64,000 nucleotides of DNA, from NCBI RefSeq assembly GCF_036636695.1, contig NZ_JAVWNW010000008.1. One strand, 5' to 3'. Every line of letters starts with the position of its first letter. Within the stretch, counting starts at the first letter, position 1. The DNA is from Anaerorhabdus sp036636695 (lineage in GTDB: Bacteria > Bacillota_I > Bacilli_A > Erysipelotrichales > Erysipelotrichaceae). The translations under genes and the position numbers were made by a program. Shown piece after piece: positions 9,097 to 18,364 of the stretch. Under the pieces are notes generated by a model that worked only from the letters and a program-made list of their open reading frames with translations, made no database searches and had not been told where the DNA came from.

Positions 9097-9124
9097 ACAG
9101 TCACATTCGTGTGACTGTTTTTTT
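9097..9124 (+). terminator. terminator of the tRNA unit
   Basis: ACAGTCAC (9097-9104) pairs with GTGACTGT (9111-9118) and is followed by a T run. Confidence 0.85.
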
Positions 9125-9193
9125 TCGTAATTAAGAGTATCTTAAATAAAGGTTCTTTGTAGCCCATGATTATATGATGATAAAATAGTACGG

Positions 9194-9226
9194 CATGTCA
9201 TTTTTTAAAAAATGGCATGTTTTTTT
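9194..9226 (+). terminator. second terminator-like hairpin, no gene assigned
   Basis: CATGTCA plus a T/A-rich stem (9194-9219) is followed by seven T. The stretch 9125-9376 holds no gene I can support. The hairpin may be a leftover terminator of a lost gene, or act in the leader of the surface-protein gene. Confidence 0.45.
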
Positions 9227-9376
9227 AAAAGAAGTAGTCTTATTTTAGGAGAAGAAATCCGTAGAAATAAATTTGATTGAGTTAAATAAATACAAATACT
9301 GGTTAATGGAAAATAAACTGAATGATTTGTATTTGTTACAAAAGATAAGTATTTCATGTGAAAGAAGGAATGAAAG

Positions 9377-11824
9377 ATGAAAAAAGCATTGAAAACTTAC
9401 TTTTATACAGCCTTGGCAATAATGCTGGCGATAACACCTTTATCTTTTAAGGCGAGTAACGTTATTGCTGAAAATATAGATAATATAAATCTTGTAATCG
9501 AAAAGAAACTAGATGAGATATCAAACCAGGTTGAAGTAAAAGTAGAAGCAAAATATGATCAAGAACTATATGAAATAAAGTCAATTTCAATAAGTGAGAT
9601 AAGTGAAACTAAAAATGGTGACTCAGCATCGTTTATCATTGAAAAAAATGGCAATTATACAATAGAGGTTCTTTATCAAGAAAAAACACAAAATATTGAA
9701 ACGAAATACAGTGAAATTCTTAAAATTACTGAATTAAAAGAAATTGTAGAACAGAATTCCGAAATCGCAGCGGAAAATAGTTTATTTGAAAAAATTGATG
9801 AAGTAAATCAAATAGAAAAAAATTCTTATGCTATTTCAACGTCTTCAAGTTGGCTAGATAATTTTGATTACACAGAAAACTCAACTGCAATCATTTTGAG
9901 TCAGATGAAAACAACTTCTTCGGTCGTTGATATTGTTATACCTGGGAGCTGGGATAACGGCAGTGGATTAAAACAAGTACAAATTAATAAAGAGACAAAC
10001 TTTTTTAATAAAAATGTTAAAACTGTGGAAATTAAAGAAGTTGCAGGAACTAAGGTGAAATTTTTACCTGAAAGTTTTAAATTATTTTTGAATCATGAAT
10101 CGATAAATAGTGTTAGTCTGGATGGACTTGATGTTTCAAATGTATATGATTTTTCAAATGCATTTATGAACGCAAAAAACTTAAATCAAATTAGTGCTTA
10201 TGGTTGGAACACAACAAATGCTGAAAACATGAGCTTTATGTTTTCAAATACAAATGTCGAAATTCTTCATTTAGGTAATTTTGATACATCTAATGTAATG
10301 AAGATGGAAGGCATATTTGATAATATGGTAAATTTGAAATCCTTGAATTTGAGTAACTGGAATTTTTTGAAAGTGACAGATATCGATATTAATACCGCAA
10401 ATAACCAAACATTTTGTAAAAATGTACCTATGCTTAGTGCTGTGAGTCTAAATAACGCTGAAATTCAACCTGGGATTAATAATCTATTAAGACAATTACA
10501 AAGTCTAACTAGTGTAGAATTTTTAAACATCTATGCGCTAAGAGGATTAACTACGCAAGAATTAATAGATAGTTTTACAAATACTCAAACAAGACTTAAA
10601 GTAATAACAAATAATAATGTACTAAAAGATGATTTAAATACTTTCAGTAAAAAAATTCCAGCACATTTTGTCTATGATGCTGGTGCAGGAACTTTTTTGG
10701 ATGGTTCTACAAAAAAATATTTACTGGAAGCAGTTGCATTTCAACAAGAAGAAGACTTAGAAATGTATGAAACTCTAGCTAATGCAATGCTGGGTAATGT
10801 TGAAAATCCAACTAAAATAGATGATGAATTTGTTGACTGGGTTATTATTGATGGAGGATTGGATTATGGATGGGGAGTATACAAGGCATTATACAAAAAT
10901 CTTCCAATTTACCATGTGAATTTCAATGCAAATGGTGGAAGTGGTACTATGCTTAGTGCGGAAGTTGTAGAAGGTTTCTCAATAAATTTAGTTAATAGCA
11001 CATTTATAGCACCAGCAGATACTTTATTTGTAGGTTGGTCTGAAATCCCTTATCCAATTTTAAATCGAGAAGATTCTAATCCTTCTTTGATTACAAAATA
11101 TATGAATGTAAATGAAGATAAAACAGTATACGCAGTATGGAGAGTTGATGGTAATACATTGGTTCCATCACCTAGTCCTACAGTTACCCCTAATCCATCT
11201 CCAAATGTTACACCACCACCGACACCAATAAGCACGCCAACAACATCAAATGGAGTAGAAAGCACAAAGAAAACATACTCGAGTTTTAAAGGTGAGGGTG
11301 CTATAAAAGAGAGTCAAAATAATATCATTGATAGTTCAAGTCATAATGAAGAGAATATATCGAATAGTCAGTCTATTGAAGTAAATAGTGAAGATACACC
11401 AACTACAAATGCACCGCTAGAAACGAATAGTATTACAAATCAAATTGAAAAAAATATGACACTCATGAATATTTTTATTGCACTGATTATGGTTGTTATG
11501 ACGATTATTCTATTCACATTAAGGAAAACGAAAATTATTGGGGATAATACGGGAACTGCTACAAAATATTACCGTAAAAAATACTTATCTTACTTAGCTG
11601 TATTTTTAACAGTTGATATGATTATTTTACTTTGTATGACACAAAACATTTTTACCATAGAAAATATAATCTGGTTTGATAAATGGACAGTGATTTTTGT
11701 TTTACTGGGTTTGATTAATCTTACTATTTTATTCCTAGGGATACGATGGCATAAAGTTCAAGATTCAAATAAAAGAAACTTAAGGCATATTTTTGGAACT
11801 TTAACGAGTCTTTGGGATAGATAA
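9377..11824 (+). CDS. BspA-like (DUF285) surface protein with InlB-type repeat and C-terminal membrane anchor
   Basis: A large exported protein (815 residues). Order of parts: signal peptide (about 1-31), a novel region to about 235, DUF285/BspA-type leucine-rich repeats (about 240-335; the pattern LSNWNF and FDTSNVMKMEG is typical), an unknown segment, an InlB B-repeat-like module (about 511-590, with FNANGGSGT and DKTVYAVW), a Pro/Ser/Thr-rich spacer (597-625), and three hydrophobic segments at the C terminus (about 694-714, 738-755, 770-789). Related repeat proteins act in adhesion to host or other cells. There is no LPXTG sortase signal; the protein seems to be held by its own membrane helices. 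GAAAGAAGGA precedes the ATG. Confidence 0.8.
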   Translation: MKKALKTYFYTALAIMLAITPLSFKASNVIAENIDNINLVIEKKLDEISNQVEVKVEAKYDQELYEIKSISISEISETKNGDSASFIIEKNGNYTIEVLYQEKTQNIETKYSEILKITELKEIVEQNSEIAAENSLFEKIDEVNQIEKNSYAISTSSSWLDNFDYTENSTAIILSQMKTTSSVVDIVIPGSWDNGSGLKQVQINKETNFFNKNVKTVEIKEVAGTKVKFLPESFKLFLNHESINSVSLDGLDVSNVYDFSNAFMNAKNLNQISAYGWNTTNAENMSFMFSNTNVEILHLGNFDTSNVMKMEGIFDNMVNLKSLNLSNWNFLKVTDIDINTANNQTFCKNVPMLSAVSLNNAEIQPGINNLLRQLQSLTSVEFLNIYALRGLTTQELIDSFTNTQTRLKVITNNNVLKDDLNTFSKKIPAHFVYDAGAGTFLDGSTKKYLLEAVAFQQEEDLEMYETLANAMLGNVENPTKIDDEFVDWVIIDGGLDYGWGVYKALYKNLPIYHVNFNANGGSGTMLSAEVVEGFSINLVNSTFIAPADTLFVGWSEIPYPILNREDSNPSLITKYMNVNEDKTVYAVWRVDGNTLVPSPSPTVTPNPSPNVTPPPTPISTPTTSNGVESTKKTYSSFKGEGAIKESQNNIIDSSSHNEENISNSQSIEVNSEDTPTTNAPLETNSITNQIEKNMTLMNIFIALIMVVMTIILFTLRKTKIIGDNTGTATKYYRKKYLSYLAVFLTVDMIILLCMTQNIFTIENIIWFDKWTVIFVLLGLINLTILFLGIRWHKVQDSNKRNLRHIFGTLTSLWDR

Positions 11825-11975
11825 ATAGTAATGAGTTGTCTAAATTGTTTTATTGTTGAAAGTAAAGACAGGTATAAATATTGGAAGATAAACAAGAATA
11901 ATGAGGAGATACAAATCTAACAAGACTATGACTACTTCCTTAATTATAATTTCTTAATGAAATGAATAATAATCA

Positions 11976-12004
11976 TTGACCGCATAAAAAAATTAACATA
12001 TAAT
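11976..12004 (+). promoter_or_regulatory. sigma-A promoter of pyrG
   Basis: TTGACC (11976-11981), 17-base spacer, TATAAT (11999-12004). Transcription should start near 12010-12012, just ahead of the leader hairpin. Confidence 0.75.
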
Positions 12005-12014
12005 AACGTCTGTT

Positions 12015-12073
12015 AAAGAGGAAATTAAAAAAAAACGAATTCGAATTCGTTATGTTTAGTTACCTCTTTTTTT
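12015..12073 (+). promoter_or_regulatory. possible pyrG transcription attenuator
   Basis: In the pyrG leader AAAGAGG (12015-12021) can pair with CCTCTTT (12063-12069), enclosing a perfect 18-base palindrome (12034-12051, AACGAATT-CG-AATTCGTT), and a T run follows at 12067-12073. This has the form of an intrinsic terminator placed ahead of the Shine-Dalgarno site (12079-12084). In Bacillus, pyrG is controlled by a leader terminator that responds to CTP. The initial GGGC transcript start of that system is not obvious here, so the mechanism may differ. Confidence 0.5.
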
Positions 12074-12090
12074 GTGTGAAAGGAATATTT

Positions 12091-13698
12091 ATGAAAAATA
12101 TATTTATTACAGGTGGTGTTGTTTCAGGGTTGGGAAAAGGAATTACTGCTGCTTCGCTTGGTAGGTTATTGAAAGCTCGTGGTTATAGGGTATTGTCGCA
12201 AAAGCTAGATCCTTATATTAATGTTGATCCAGGTACTATGTCGCCAACAGAACATGGTGAGGTCTTTGTGACGGAAGATGGTGCTGAGACGGATTTAGAT
12301 TTAGGGCATTATGAACGATTTATTGATGAAAATTTAAATCAGTATTCAAATTTGACTTCAGGAAAAGCCTATTGGAATGTACTAACAAAAGAAAGAAATG
12401 GTGATTACCAAGGAAAGACAGTTCAAGTCATACCTCATATCACAGATGAAATTAAAAACTTTATTCAAAAGGTTGGAGAGAATCAAGAGGTAGATTTTGT
12501 TATAACAGAAGTAGGTGGTACGGTAGGGGATATCGAGAGCTTGCCATTTCTTGAAGCTATCCGTCAGTTACGTCTAGAGAAATGTGAAGAAGATACAATT
12601 GTCATTCATGTTACCTTAGTTCCATTCTTGTCAGGATCTAACGAACTAAAGACAAAGCCAACACAGCATTCTGTTCATACATTACAATCATTAGGTATTC
12701 ATCCAGATATTTTAGTTGCACGATGCGATGGGGAATTAGATGATGAAATAAAAGCTAAAATTTCTAATTTTTGCAATGTAAAAAAGGCAAATGTAATTAC
12801 AAATGGCACAGTAGCTAATCTTTATGAAATCCCCCGCATGTTAGAACATCAAGATATGTCCAAAATTGTATTAGAGCGTCTAAGAATGCCACTCAATGAG
12901 TCAAATATGGAAGAGTGGGACACAATGGTGAATAAAATCAAACAACGCTCTACGACTCTTAAAATAGCCCTTGTAGGAAAGTATAGTAAATTGCATGATG
13001 CATATTGTTCAGTGATTGAATCATTAAATCATGCAGGCTATGAATTTGCGTCTAAAATAGACATTAAATGGATAGAAGCTGAAGAACTAACAAATGAGAA
13101 TGCAGAAACGTTACTAAAAGACTGTAGTGGAATTATAGTTCCAGGAGGATTTGGAGAACGAGGTATTGAAGGAATGATTGTAGCAGCAAAATTTGCTCGA
13201 ACTCAAAATATCCCGTATCTTGGAATTTGTTTAGGTATGCAAATTGCATGTATTGAGTTTGCGAGAAACGTATTAGGATATGAAGGAGCTAATTCAACAG
13301 AATTTAATATCCATACAAATTATCCGGTTATCCATATTATGGAAGATCAAAAAAATAAAAAAGAATTGGGAGGAACACTACGTAAAGGTAGCTATCCATG
13401 TGTTCTAAATAGAAACTCACATAGTTATTCATATTATGGTGAAGACATGATTCATGAAAGACATCGCCATCGCTATGAGTTTAACAATAGCTATCGACAA
13501 TATTTTGAACAAGGTGGAATGAAAATTGTAGGAACATCACCTGATAAGAATCTTGTTGAAGTGATTGAGAATAGTGACTGCGATTATTTTGTTGGTGTAC
13601 AATTTCATCCAGAATTTAAGAGTAGACCGAATCGTCCGCATCCACTTTTCATTGGATTTATTGAACATAGTTACCAACAACAAAGGAGAAGTAAATAA
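12091..13698 (+). CDS. pyrG: CTP synthase
   Basis: Makes CTP from UTP with ATP and glutamine, the last step of pyrimidine nucleotide synthesis. The N-terminal synthetase domain shows ITGGVVSGLGKGI and the TEDGAETDLDLGHYER stretch. The C-terminal glutamine amidotransferase domain has the catalytic Cys in GICLGMQ and the His/Glu pair in FHPEF. Length is 535 residues, as usual. An upstream in-frame ATG at 12052 lies inside the leader hairpin; AAAGGA at 12079-12084 fits ATG 12091. The stop codon is followed at once by the ilvE ATG. Confidence 0.96.
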   Translation: MKNIFITGGVVSGLGKGITAASLGRLLKARGYRVLSQKLDPYINVDPGTMSPTEHGEVFVTEDGAETDLDLGHYERFIDENLNQYSNLTSGKAYWNVLTKERNGDYQGKTVQVIPHITDEIKNFIQKVGENQEVDFVITEVGGTVGDIESLPFLEAIRQLRLEKCEEDTIVIHVTLVPFLSGSNELKTKPTQHSVHTLQSLGIHPDILVARCDGELDDEIKAKISNFCNVKKANVITNGTVANLYEIPRMLEHQDMSKIVLERLRMPLNESNMEEWDTMVNKIKQRSTTLKIALVGKYSKLHDAYCSVIESLNHAGYEFASKIDIKWIEAEELTNENAETLLKDCSGIIVPGGFGERGIEGMIVAAKFARTQNIPYLGICLGMQIACIEFARNVLGYEGANSTEFNIHTNYPVIHIMEDQKNKKELGGTLRKGSYPCVLNRNSHSYSYYGEDMIHERHRHRYEFNNSYRQYFEQGGMKIVGTSPDKNLVEVIENSDCDYFVGVQFHPEFKSRPNRPHPLFIGFIEHSYQQQRRSK

Positions 13699-14757
13699 AT
13701 GATTATTATTGAGAATAAAAACTTGCAAACTAAACCAACAGATTATAAACAACTAGGTTTTGGTAAAGTATTTACGGATTATATGATTATGTCAAAGTAT
13801 CAAGATGGAAAATGGCAAGAAATTGTTATTCAACCCTTTCAAAATTTAAGTTTACATCCAGCTGCTACATGCTTGCATTATGCGCAAGAAGTTTTTGAAG
13901 GACTGAAGGCGTATCGAGGTGATGATGGTGTGATTCGCTTATTCCGTCACCGTGACAATATTAAACGATTAAATGAATCATGTCGCAGAATGTGTATTCC
14001 GGAAGTAGATGAAGATGCCCTCGAAAAAGCAATTATTGAGATTATTAAATTAGAGGCATCATGGATTTTTGAAGATGAAGATACTGCACTTTATATTCGC
14101 CCAGCTATTTTTGGGACAGGAAATGAGTTGGGTGTGCATCCATCAAAAGAATATATATTGTGTGTAATTCTTTCACCAGTAGCTAAGTATTATCAAAACA
14201 AAGAAGATTATGTAAAAATAAAAATTGAGGAACATTTTCACCGAGTAGGTAAATTAGGAACAGGTACAGCTAAAACAGGTGGTAACTATGCATCGAGTCT
14301 ATTATCTTCAGTTATTGCGGAGGAAGAAGGATTTGATCAAGTTTGTTGGTTAGATGCAGAAACCAGTAAATATATCGAAGAAGTAGGGTCCATGAATATT
14401 TTCTTTGTGATTAAAGGTGTATTAATTACACCGATGCTGAATACGTCCATTCTTGATGGAATCACAAGGCGAAGTATTATTACACTTGCTAAGCAAATGG
14501 GTATCTCAGTTGAAGAACGTAAAGTAAGTATTGATGAAGTTTTTGCGGCCGCACAATGTGGTGAATTAACAGAAGTATTTGGAAGTGGAACAGCAGCTGT
14601 GATTTCAAAGGTAGGAATGCTAAAAAAAGCGGAACAAGAAATTATTCTTCCACGCCTTAAAGATGGAGTTGCAGACATACTTTTAAGTCAACTCAAAGGA
14701 ATTCAATATGGAAGAATTCATGAAGATTATGGGTGGATTACAACGATTCAAGAATAA
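13699..14757 (+). CDS. ilvE: branched-chain amino acid aminotransferase
   Basis: Class IV PLP enzyme that interconverts Leu, Ile and Val with their 2-oxo acids. It belongs to the longer (type II, 352 residues) IlvE group. The PLP lysine is likely in the GTAKTGGNYA stretch, and the cofactor-binding EVFGSGTAA motif is near residue 290. Its ATG abuts the pyrG stop, with an AAGGAG site inside the end of pyrG, so the two genes are cotranscribed. No other branched-chain genes lie nearby. Confidence 0.93.
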   Translation: MIIIENKNLQTKPTDYKQLGFGKVFTDYMIMSKYQDGKWQEIVIQPFQNLSLHPAATCLHYAQEVFEGLKAYRGDDGVIRLFRHRDNIKRLNESCRRMCIPEVDEDALEKAIIEIIKLEASWIFEDEDTALYIRPAIFGTGNELGVHPSKEYILCVILSPVAKYYQNKEDYVKIKIEEHFHRVGKLGTGTAKTGGNYASSLLSSVIAEEEGFDQVCWLDAETSKYIEEVGSMNIFFVIKGVLITPMLNTSILDGITRRSIITLAKQMGISVEERKVSIDEVFAAAQCGELTEVFGSGTAAVISKVGMLKKAEQEIILPRLKDGVADILLSQLKGIQYGRIHEDYGWITTIQE

Positions 14758-14761
14758 ATAA

Positions 14762-14817
14762 AAAAAGAACTTATTTAGTGATCTTTGAATTAACGAGATC
14801 TAAGATAAGTTCTTTTT
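14762..14817. terminator. bidirectional terminator between ilvE and the PTS operon
   Basis: AAAAAGAACTTAT (14762-14774) pairs with ATAAGTTCTTTTT (14805-14817), with an inner GATCT/AGATC pairing. A or T runs on both sides let it work for the converging genes on both strands. Confidence 0.8.
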
Positions 14818-14832
14818 ATTATAGTATTAAAA

Positions 14833-15144
14833 TTATTTGTGAATGATTGAATACAAATCAATAAATTCTCTTGCGATAATATTGAATGCTTCTGCACTCA
14901 TCAGTTGATCTTCTGCATGCATGAATAGTAATGTAATTGTACTTGACTCACCATTTGCTTCTTTTTGAATTAATTCAGCATGTGCATGATGGCCTTGAAT
15001 AAAAATTTCTTCGCCCTCTTTCATCAACTTGTTTGCATCATCTATTTTTCCTTCTTTCGCAAGACGGATTGCTTCAATGTACATACTGCGGGCAGTACCA
15101 ACAGCTGAAATAATTTGAAAACTAATTAGCTCTAAACCATTCAT
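14833..15144 (-). CDS. celC: PTS lactose/cellobiose-family EIIA
   Basis: Phosphocarrier subunit IIA of the lactose/cellobiose PTS family (103 residues, all-helical). The phospho-accepting His is most likely H76 in LLFMHAEDQLM. It passes phosphate from HPr to the EIIB encoded directly upstream (15146-15448). It is the last gene of a minus-strand operon GH1-IIC-IIB-IIA. The family handles lactose, cellobiose, chitobiose and related beta-glucosides, so the sugar is not fixed by this subunit. Confidence 0.9.
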   Translation of the reverse strand: MNGLELISFQIISAVGTARSMYIEAIRLAKEGKIDDANKLMKEGEEIFIQGHHAHAELIQKEANGESSTITLLFMHAEDQLMSAEAFNIIAREFIDLYSIIHK

Positions 15145-15145
15145 A

Positions 15146-15448
15146 TTATAAACCTAAGACAGTTTTTACTTGTGTAAAGACCGCCTTACCATCCATCATT
15201 CCGTAGGCACGCATATCAACGACATCCACTTTTTTATCAGGACAATCTTCTGAAACTTTTTTTAGTAAATATCTAACTTGTGGACCTAACAAAATAATAT
15301 CTGCTTCTTTTCCTTTTAATGAAGCTTGAGCAACTGGAAATGCTGCAACATTGCAAGCAATTCCTTCTTGATCGGCAGCTTCTTGAATTTTGTTGACAAG
15401 AATGCTAGTAGACATCCCAGCATTACAGAATAAATAAATATTAATCAT
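15146..15448 (-). CDS. celA: PTS lactose/cellobiose-family EIIB
   Basis: Subunit IIB of the same PTS (100 residues). The phosphorylated cysteine is C8 in LFCNAGMSTS, the family signature. It takes phosphate from EIIA and gives it to the sugar carried by EIIC. The stop codon is one base from the EIIA start, so the two are coupled. Confidence 0.92.
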   Translation of the reverse strand: MINIYLFCNAGMSTSILVNKIQEAADQEGIACNVAAFPVAQASLKGKEADIILLGPQVRYLLKKVSEDCPDKKVDVVDMRAYGMMDGKAVFTQVKTVLGL

Positions 15449-15490
15449 ATGTGCACTAACTATTGAGAAATAGTTTCTCCTTTCTGTGAA

Positions 15491-16783
15491 TTATTGTTGA
15501 GCAGCTTTTGATTCATTTTCTTTTTGCATTTTATCGGCTTTACGAATAAATGGCAAATAAATTACAAAGGATAAGAATAGACAGAATAATTGAAGTAATG
15601 CTGTTCTCCATCCACCAATTAAAAATCCAGAGATAATAGGTGGGGTTGTCCAGGCTACCATAACTCCACTATATAATGGTGCAAGACCAAAGTAAATTGC
15701 AAAGTATTCAACTATCCCGATTACAATTGGAACAAGAAAGAATGGTAGTGCTAGAATCGGATTTAAGACAACAGGAACTCCAAATAAAACAGGTTCATTA
15801 ATGTTAAACATTGCTGGACCAACTGACAATTTACCGATTTCTTTATATTGTGCTGACTTAGCGAAGAAAGCAAGATAAACAACTAGACCAATAGTAACTC
15901 CCGCACCGGTAACCGTAATGAATTGATCAAGAAATTGTTGTGTAACAATATGACCACCATTAGCTAAAGTTAATTCAAGACCAGCATTGAGTATTTCTTG
16001 GTTTGCTGCAGCATTCGCTTGAAGAATTCCACCCATAATACCACTAACAATAGTTGAACCATGCACACCAAAGAACCAAAGAAATGGAATTAAGAATGCC
16101 ATGACGATAACACCACCAAGTGAATCAGTAATCCCTTGAAGTGGTATTTGAATAACTTGATAAATCCATTCAACAAAAGTTGTTTGTAAGCCTAATTGAA
16201 AGAAGGCATATATACATGTGGATAATGTAATAATTGCTGCTGCTGGAATCAAAGCAATAAATGCATTCGCAACCCCACTAGGAACACCAGCAGGCATTTT
16301 AATTGTGATATTTTTCTTCATGAACCAAGTATAGATAAAGCCAACTGCTAAACCTACTAAAATGGCACAAATCATTCCTTGACCACTAGTCCAAGTTTTA
16401 TTAATAATACCATTTACTTTTTCTGTTCCAGAGATAACGAAACTAGGTTGAAGTAGGATAAAACTTGCTAATGCAATAAATCCTGCACTAAGAGCTTCAA
16501 ACCCTTCATTTTTGACATAGGTATAGGCAATACCTACAACTGCAACCATACCCATTAGGTTGAATGTAGCTCCATACGCTTGATCAAATATAGGTATCAA
16601 ACCAACACTAGCAAACCAATCTACAACGGGTTGATAAGGAAAGAAAGATAAAATTAAGAAGATAGAACCTACAATTAGTAGGGGCATGGAATAAACCATT
16701 CCATCTTTTAATGCTTGCATTCCCTTTGTATTAATAAATGCCATTATTTTTGGCAATATTTTGTCATTGATAAAATTACTCAT
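15491..16783 (-). CDS. celB: PTS cellobiose/lactose-family EIIC permease
   Basis: Membrane permease IIC (430 residues, about ten hydrophobic segments) of the lactose/cellobiose family. The family substrate loop is visible as FNINEPVLFGVPVVLNP, and GVHGSTIVSG earlier in the chain is also typical. It brings in and phosphorylates a beta-linked disaccharide together with the IIB and IIA genes downstream. The GH1 enzyme directly upstream would hydrolyse the phosphorylated sugar. A GGAGG site precedes the ATG. Confidence 0.92.
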   Translation of the reverse strand: MSNFINDKILPKIMAFINTKGMQALKDGMVYSMPLLIVGSIFLILSFFPYQPVVDWFASVGLIPIFDQAYGATFNLMGMVAVVGIAYTYVKNEGFEALSAGFIALASFILLQPSFVISGTEKVNGIINKTWTSGQGMICAILVGLAVGFIYTWFMKKNITIKMPAGVPSGVANAFIALIPAAAIITLSTCIYAFFQLGLQTTFVEWIYQVIQIPLQGITDSLGGVIVMAFLIPFLWFFGVHGSTIVSGIMGGILQANAAANQEILNAGLELTLANGGHIVTQQFLDQFITVTGAGVTIGLVVYLAFFAKSAQYKEIGKLSVGPAMFNINEPVLFGVPVVLNPILALPFFLVPIVIGIVEYFAIYFGLAPLYSGVMVAWTTPPIISGFLIGGWRTALLQLFCLFLSFVIYLPFIRKADKMQKENESKAAQQ

Positions 16784-16795
16784 TTAATATCCTCC

Positions 16796-18220
16796 TTATA
16801 GTTTTTTTCCGTTACTTGAAATAACTTCTTTATACCAATCAAATGAATCTTTTTTACTTCTTTTTAAGGTTCCTTCACCTTTGTTGTTCTTATCCACATG
16901 AATGAAGCCATAGCGTTTTTCCATTTCACCTGTACCAGCTGAAACTAAATCGATAGGTCCCCAAGGTGTATAACCAATACAGTCAACACCATCTTCTTCA
17001 ATGCACGCTATCATCGCTTCTATATGTGAACGTAAATAATCTACGCGATAAGTATCATGAATTTTTCCATCAGCTTCAACTTTATCAAAAGCACCCAGAC
17101 CATTCTCAACAATAAACAATGGTAATTGATAGCGATCAAAGAGCCAGTTCATAGTATAACGTAAACCAAGTGGATCAATTTGCCATCCCCAATCACTAGC
17201 AGGAACATATGGATTTTTAACTAAATCATTAGCTTCGTTATATTCTAAGTTAGTTTTATCAGAAGCTTTAATTGAAAAACTCATATAGTAGCTGAATCCA
17301 ATATAATCAACTGTTCCTTGTTGAAGAATATCTAAATCTTCTTTTGTGATATCAAGTTTAAAATTCTTTCTTTCAAAGTATTTCAACATGAAATTCGGAT
17401 ATTTTCCACGAACTTGAATATCGCCAAAATAATTTCTTCTTTGCATGGCAACCGTAGAAGCCATCATATCCTTAGGATTACAAGAGAAAGGATAAATAGG
17501 GCATAGTGCTAACATGCATCCAATTTTAAAGTTTGGATTTATTTCCTTACCAATTTTTACCGCTTCTGCACTTGCGACAAGTTCATAATGTGCCGCTTGA
17601 TACATGATTTGCTCTCTATCTTCACCTTCTTGATATACAATTCCAGAATTAGTGAATGTAGCGAAGTCACTTTGGTAATTTGTTTGATTGTTTATTTCAT
17701 TAAAGGTCATCCAGTATTCTACTTTGTTTTTATATCGTTCAAAACAGACGGTTGCGAATTTCACAAAGAAATCAATGCATTTTCTATTTCTAAATCCACC
17801 GTATTTTTTCACTAGATAAAAAGGCATTTCAAAGTGTGACAATGTTATGACTGGTTTAATACCATATTTTATACATTCATCAAATAAGCGATCATAAAAT
17901 TGTAAGCCTAATTCATTAGGTTCATCTTCATCACCCTGTGGAAATATTCTTGTCCATGCAATTGATGTTCTAAAACATTTAAAACCAAGCTCATGAAATA
18001 AACGAACATCTTCTTTGTAATTGTCATAAAAATGAATTGCTTCGTGATTTGGATAATTTTTGTTTGGTAGTATTCCATCAGTAATCTCACGCTCAACACC
18101 ATGTGTTCCAGCGGTCATTACATCGGCAACACTTATTCCTTTTCCATCCACATTATAGCTACCTTCAAGTTGATGGGCAGCTACAGCACCACCCCATAAA
18201 AAATCTTTTCTAAGACTCAT
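16796..18220 (-). CDS. glycoside hydrolase family 1, 6-phospho-beta-glycosidase
   Basis: GH1 enzyme of 474 residues. The acid/base Glu lies in TFNEIN (about residue 175) and the nucleophile in FIVENGLG (about 372). GH1 enzymes next to a cellobiose-type PTS cleave 6-phospho-beta-glucosides to glucose 6-phosphate and glucose or an aglycone. An upstream in-frame ATG at 18232 is part of the GGAGG site itself, so the ATG at 18220 is preferred. It is the first gene of the operon, downstream of a promoter with a cre box. A 6-phospho-beta-galactosidase activity is possible. Confidence 0.9.
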   Translation of the reverse strand: MSLRKDFLWGGAVAAHQLEGSYNVDGKGISVADVMTAGTHGVEREITDGILPNKNYPNHEAIHFYDNYKEDVRLFHELGFKCFRTSIAWTRIFPQGDEDEPNELGLQFYDRLFDECIKYGIKPVITLSHFEMPFYLVKKYGGFRNRKCIDFFVKFATVCFERYKNKVEYWMTFNEINNQTNYQSDFATFTNSGIVYQEGEDREQIMYQAAHYELVASAEAVKIGKEINPNFKIGCMLALCPIYPFSCNPKDMMASTVAMQRRNYFGDIQVRGKYPNFMLKYFERKNFKLDITKEDLDILQQGTVDYIGFSYYMSFSIKASDKTNLEYNEANDLVKNPYVPASDWGWQIDPLGLRYTMNWLFDRYQLPLFIVENGLGAFDKVEADGKIHDTYRVDYLRSHIEAMIACIEEDGVDCIGYTPWGPIDLVSAGTGEMEKRYGFIHVDKNNKGEGTLKRSKKDSFDWYKEVISSNGKKL

Positions 18221-18269
18221 CATATCCTCCATTTGTGATTTGTACGCGCGTAGTAATCATCACGAGGCA

Positions 18270-18298
18270 ATTGTAAGCGCTTTAAAAAAAGTTGTCAT
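18270..18298 (-). promoter_or_regulatory. promoter of the GH1-PTS operon
   Basis: On the minus strand ATGACA (18298-18293), 17-base spacer, TACAAT (18275-18270). A cre-like site overlaps the spacer and the -10 box. A perfect 10-base palindrome TACGCGCGTA (18243-18252) lies just downstream and could be an operator. Confidence 0.7.
18271..18285. promoter_or_regulatory. cre site (CcpA binding)
   Basis: TTGTAAGCGCTTTAA fits the catabolite-responsive element consensus (WTGNAANCGNWNNCW) at all but one fixed base. Its overlap with the promoter implies CcpA repression of the beta-glucoside operon when better sugars are present. Confidence 0.7.
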
Positions 18299-18364
18299 TA
18301 TTTTCAAATCAATTGGAAACAGGTTGCGCCGAAAGAAAATTGTTCCATGAAAAAAACAGAAAGT

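Noticed and set aside
18243..18252. TACGCGCGTA as a proven RpiR operator
   Set aside because: It is a perfect palindrome in the leader but only 10 bases long; kept only as a note on the GH1 promoter.
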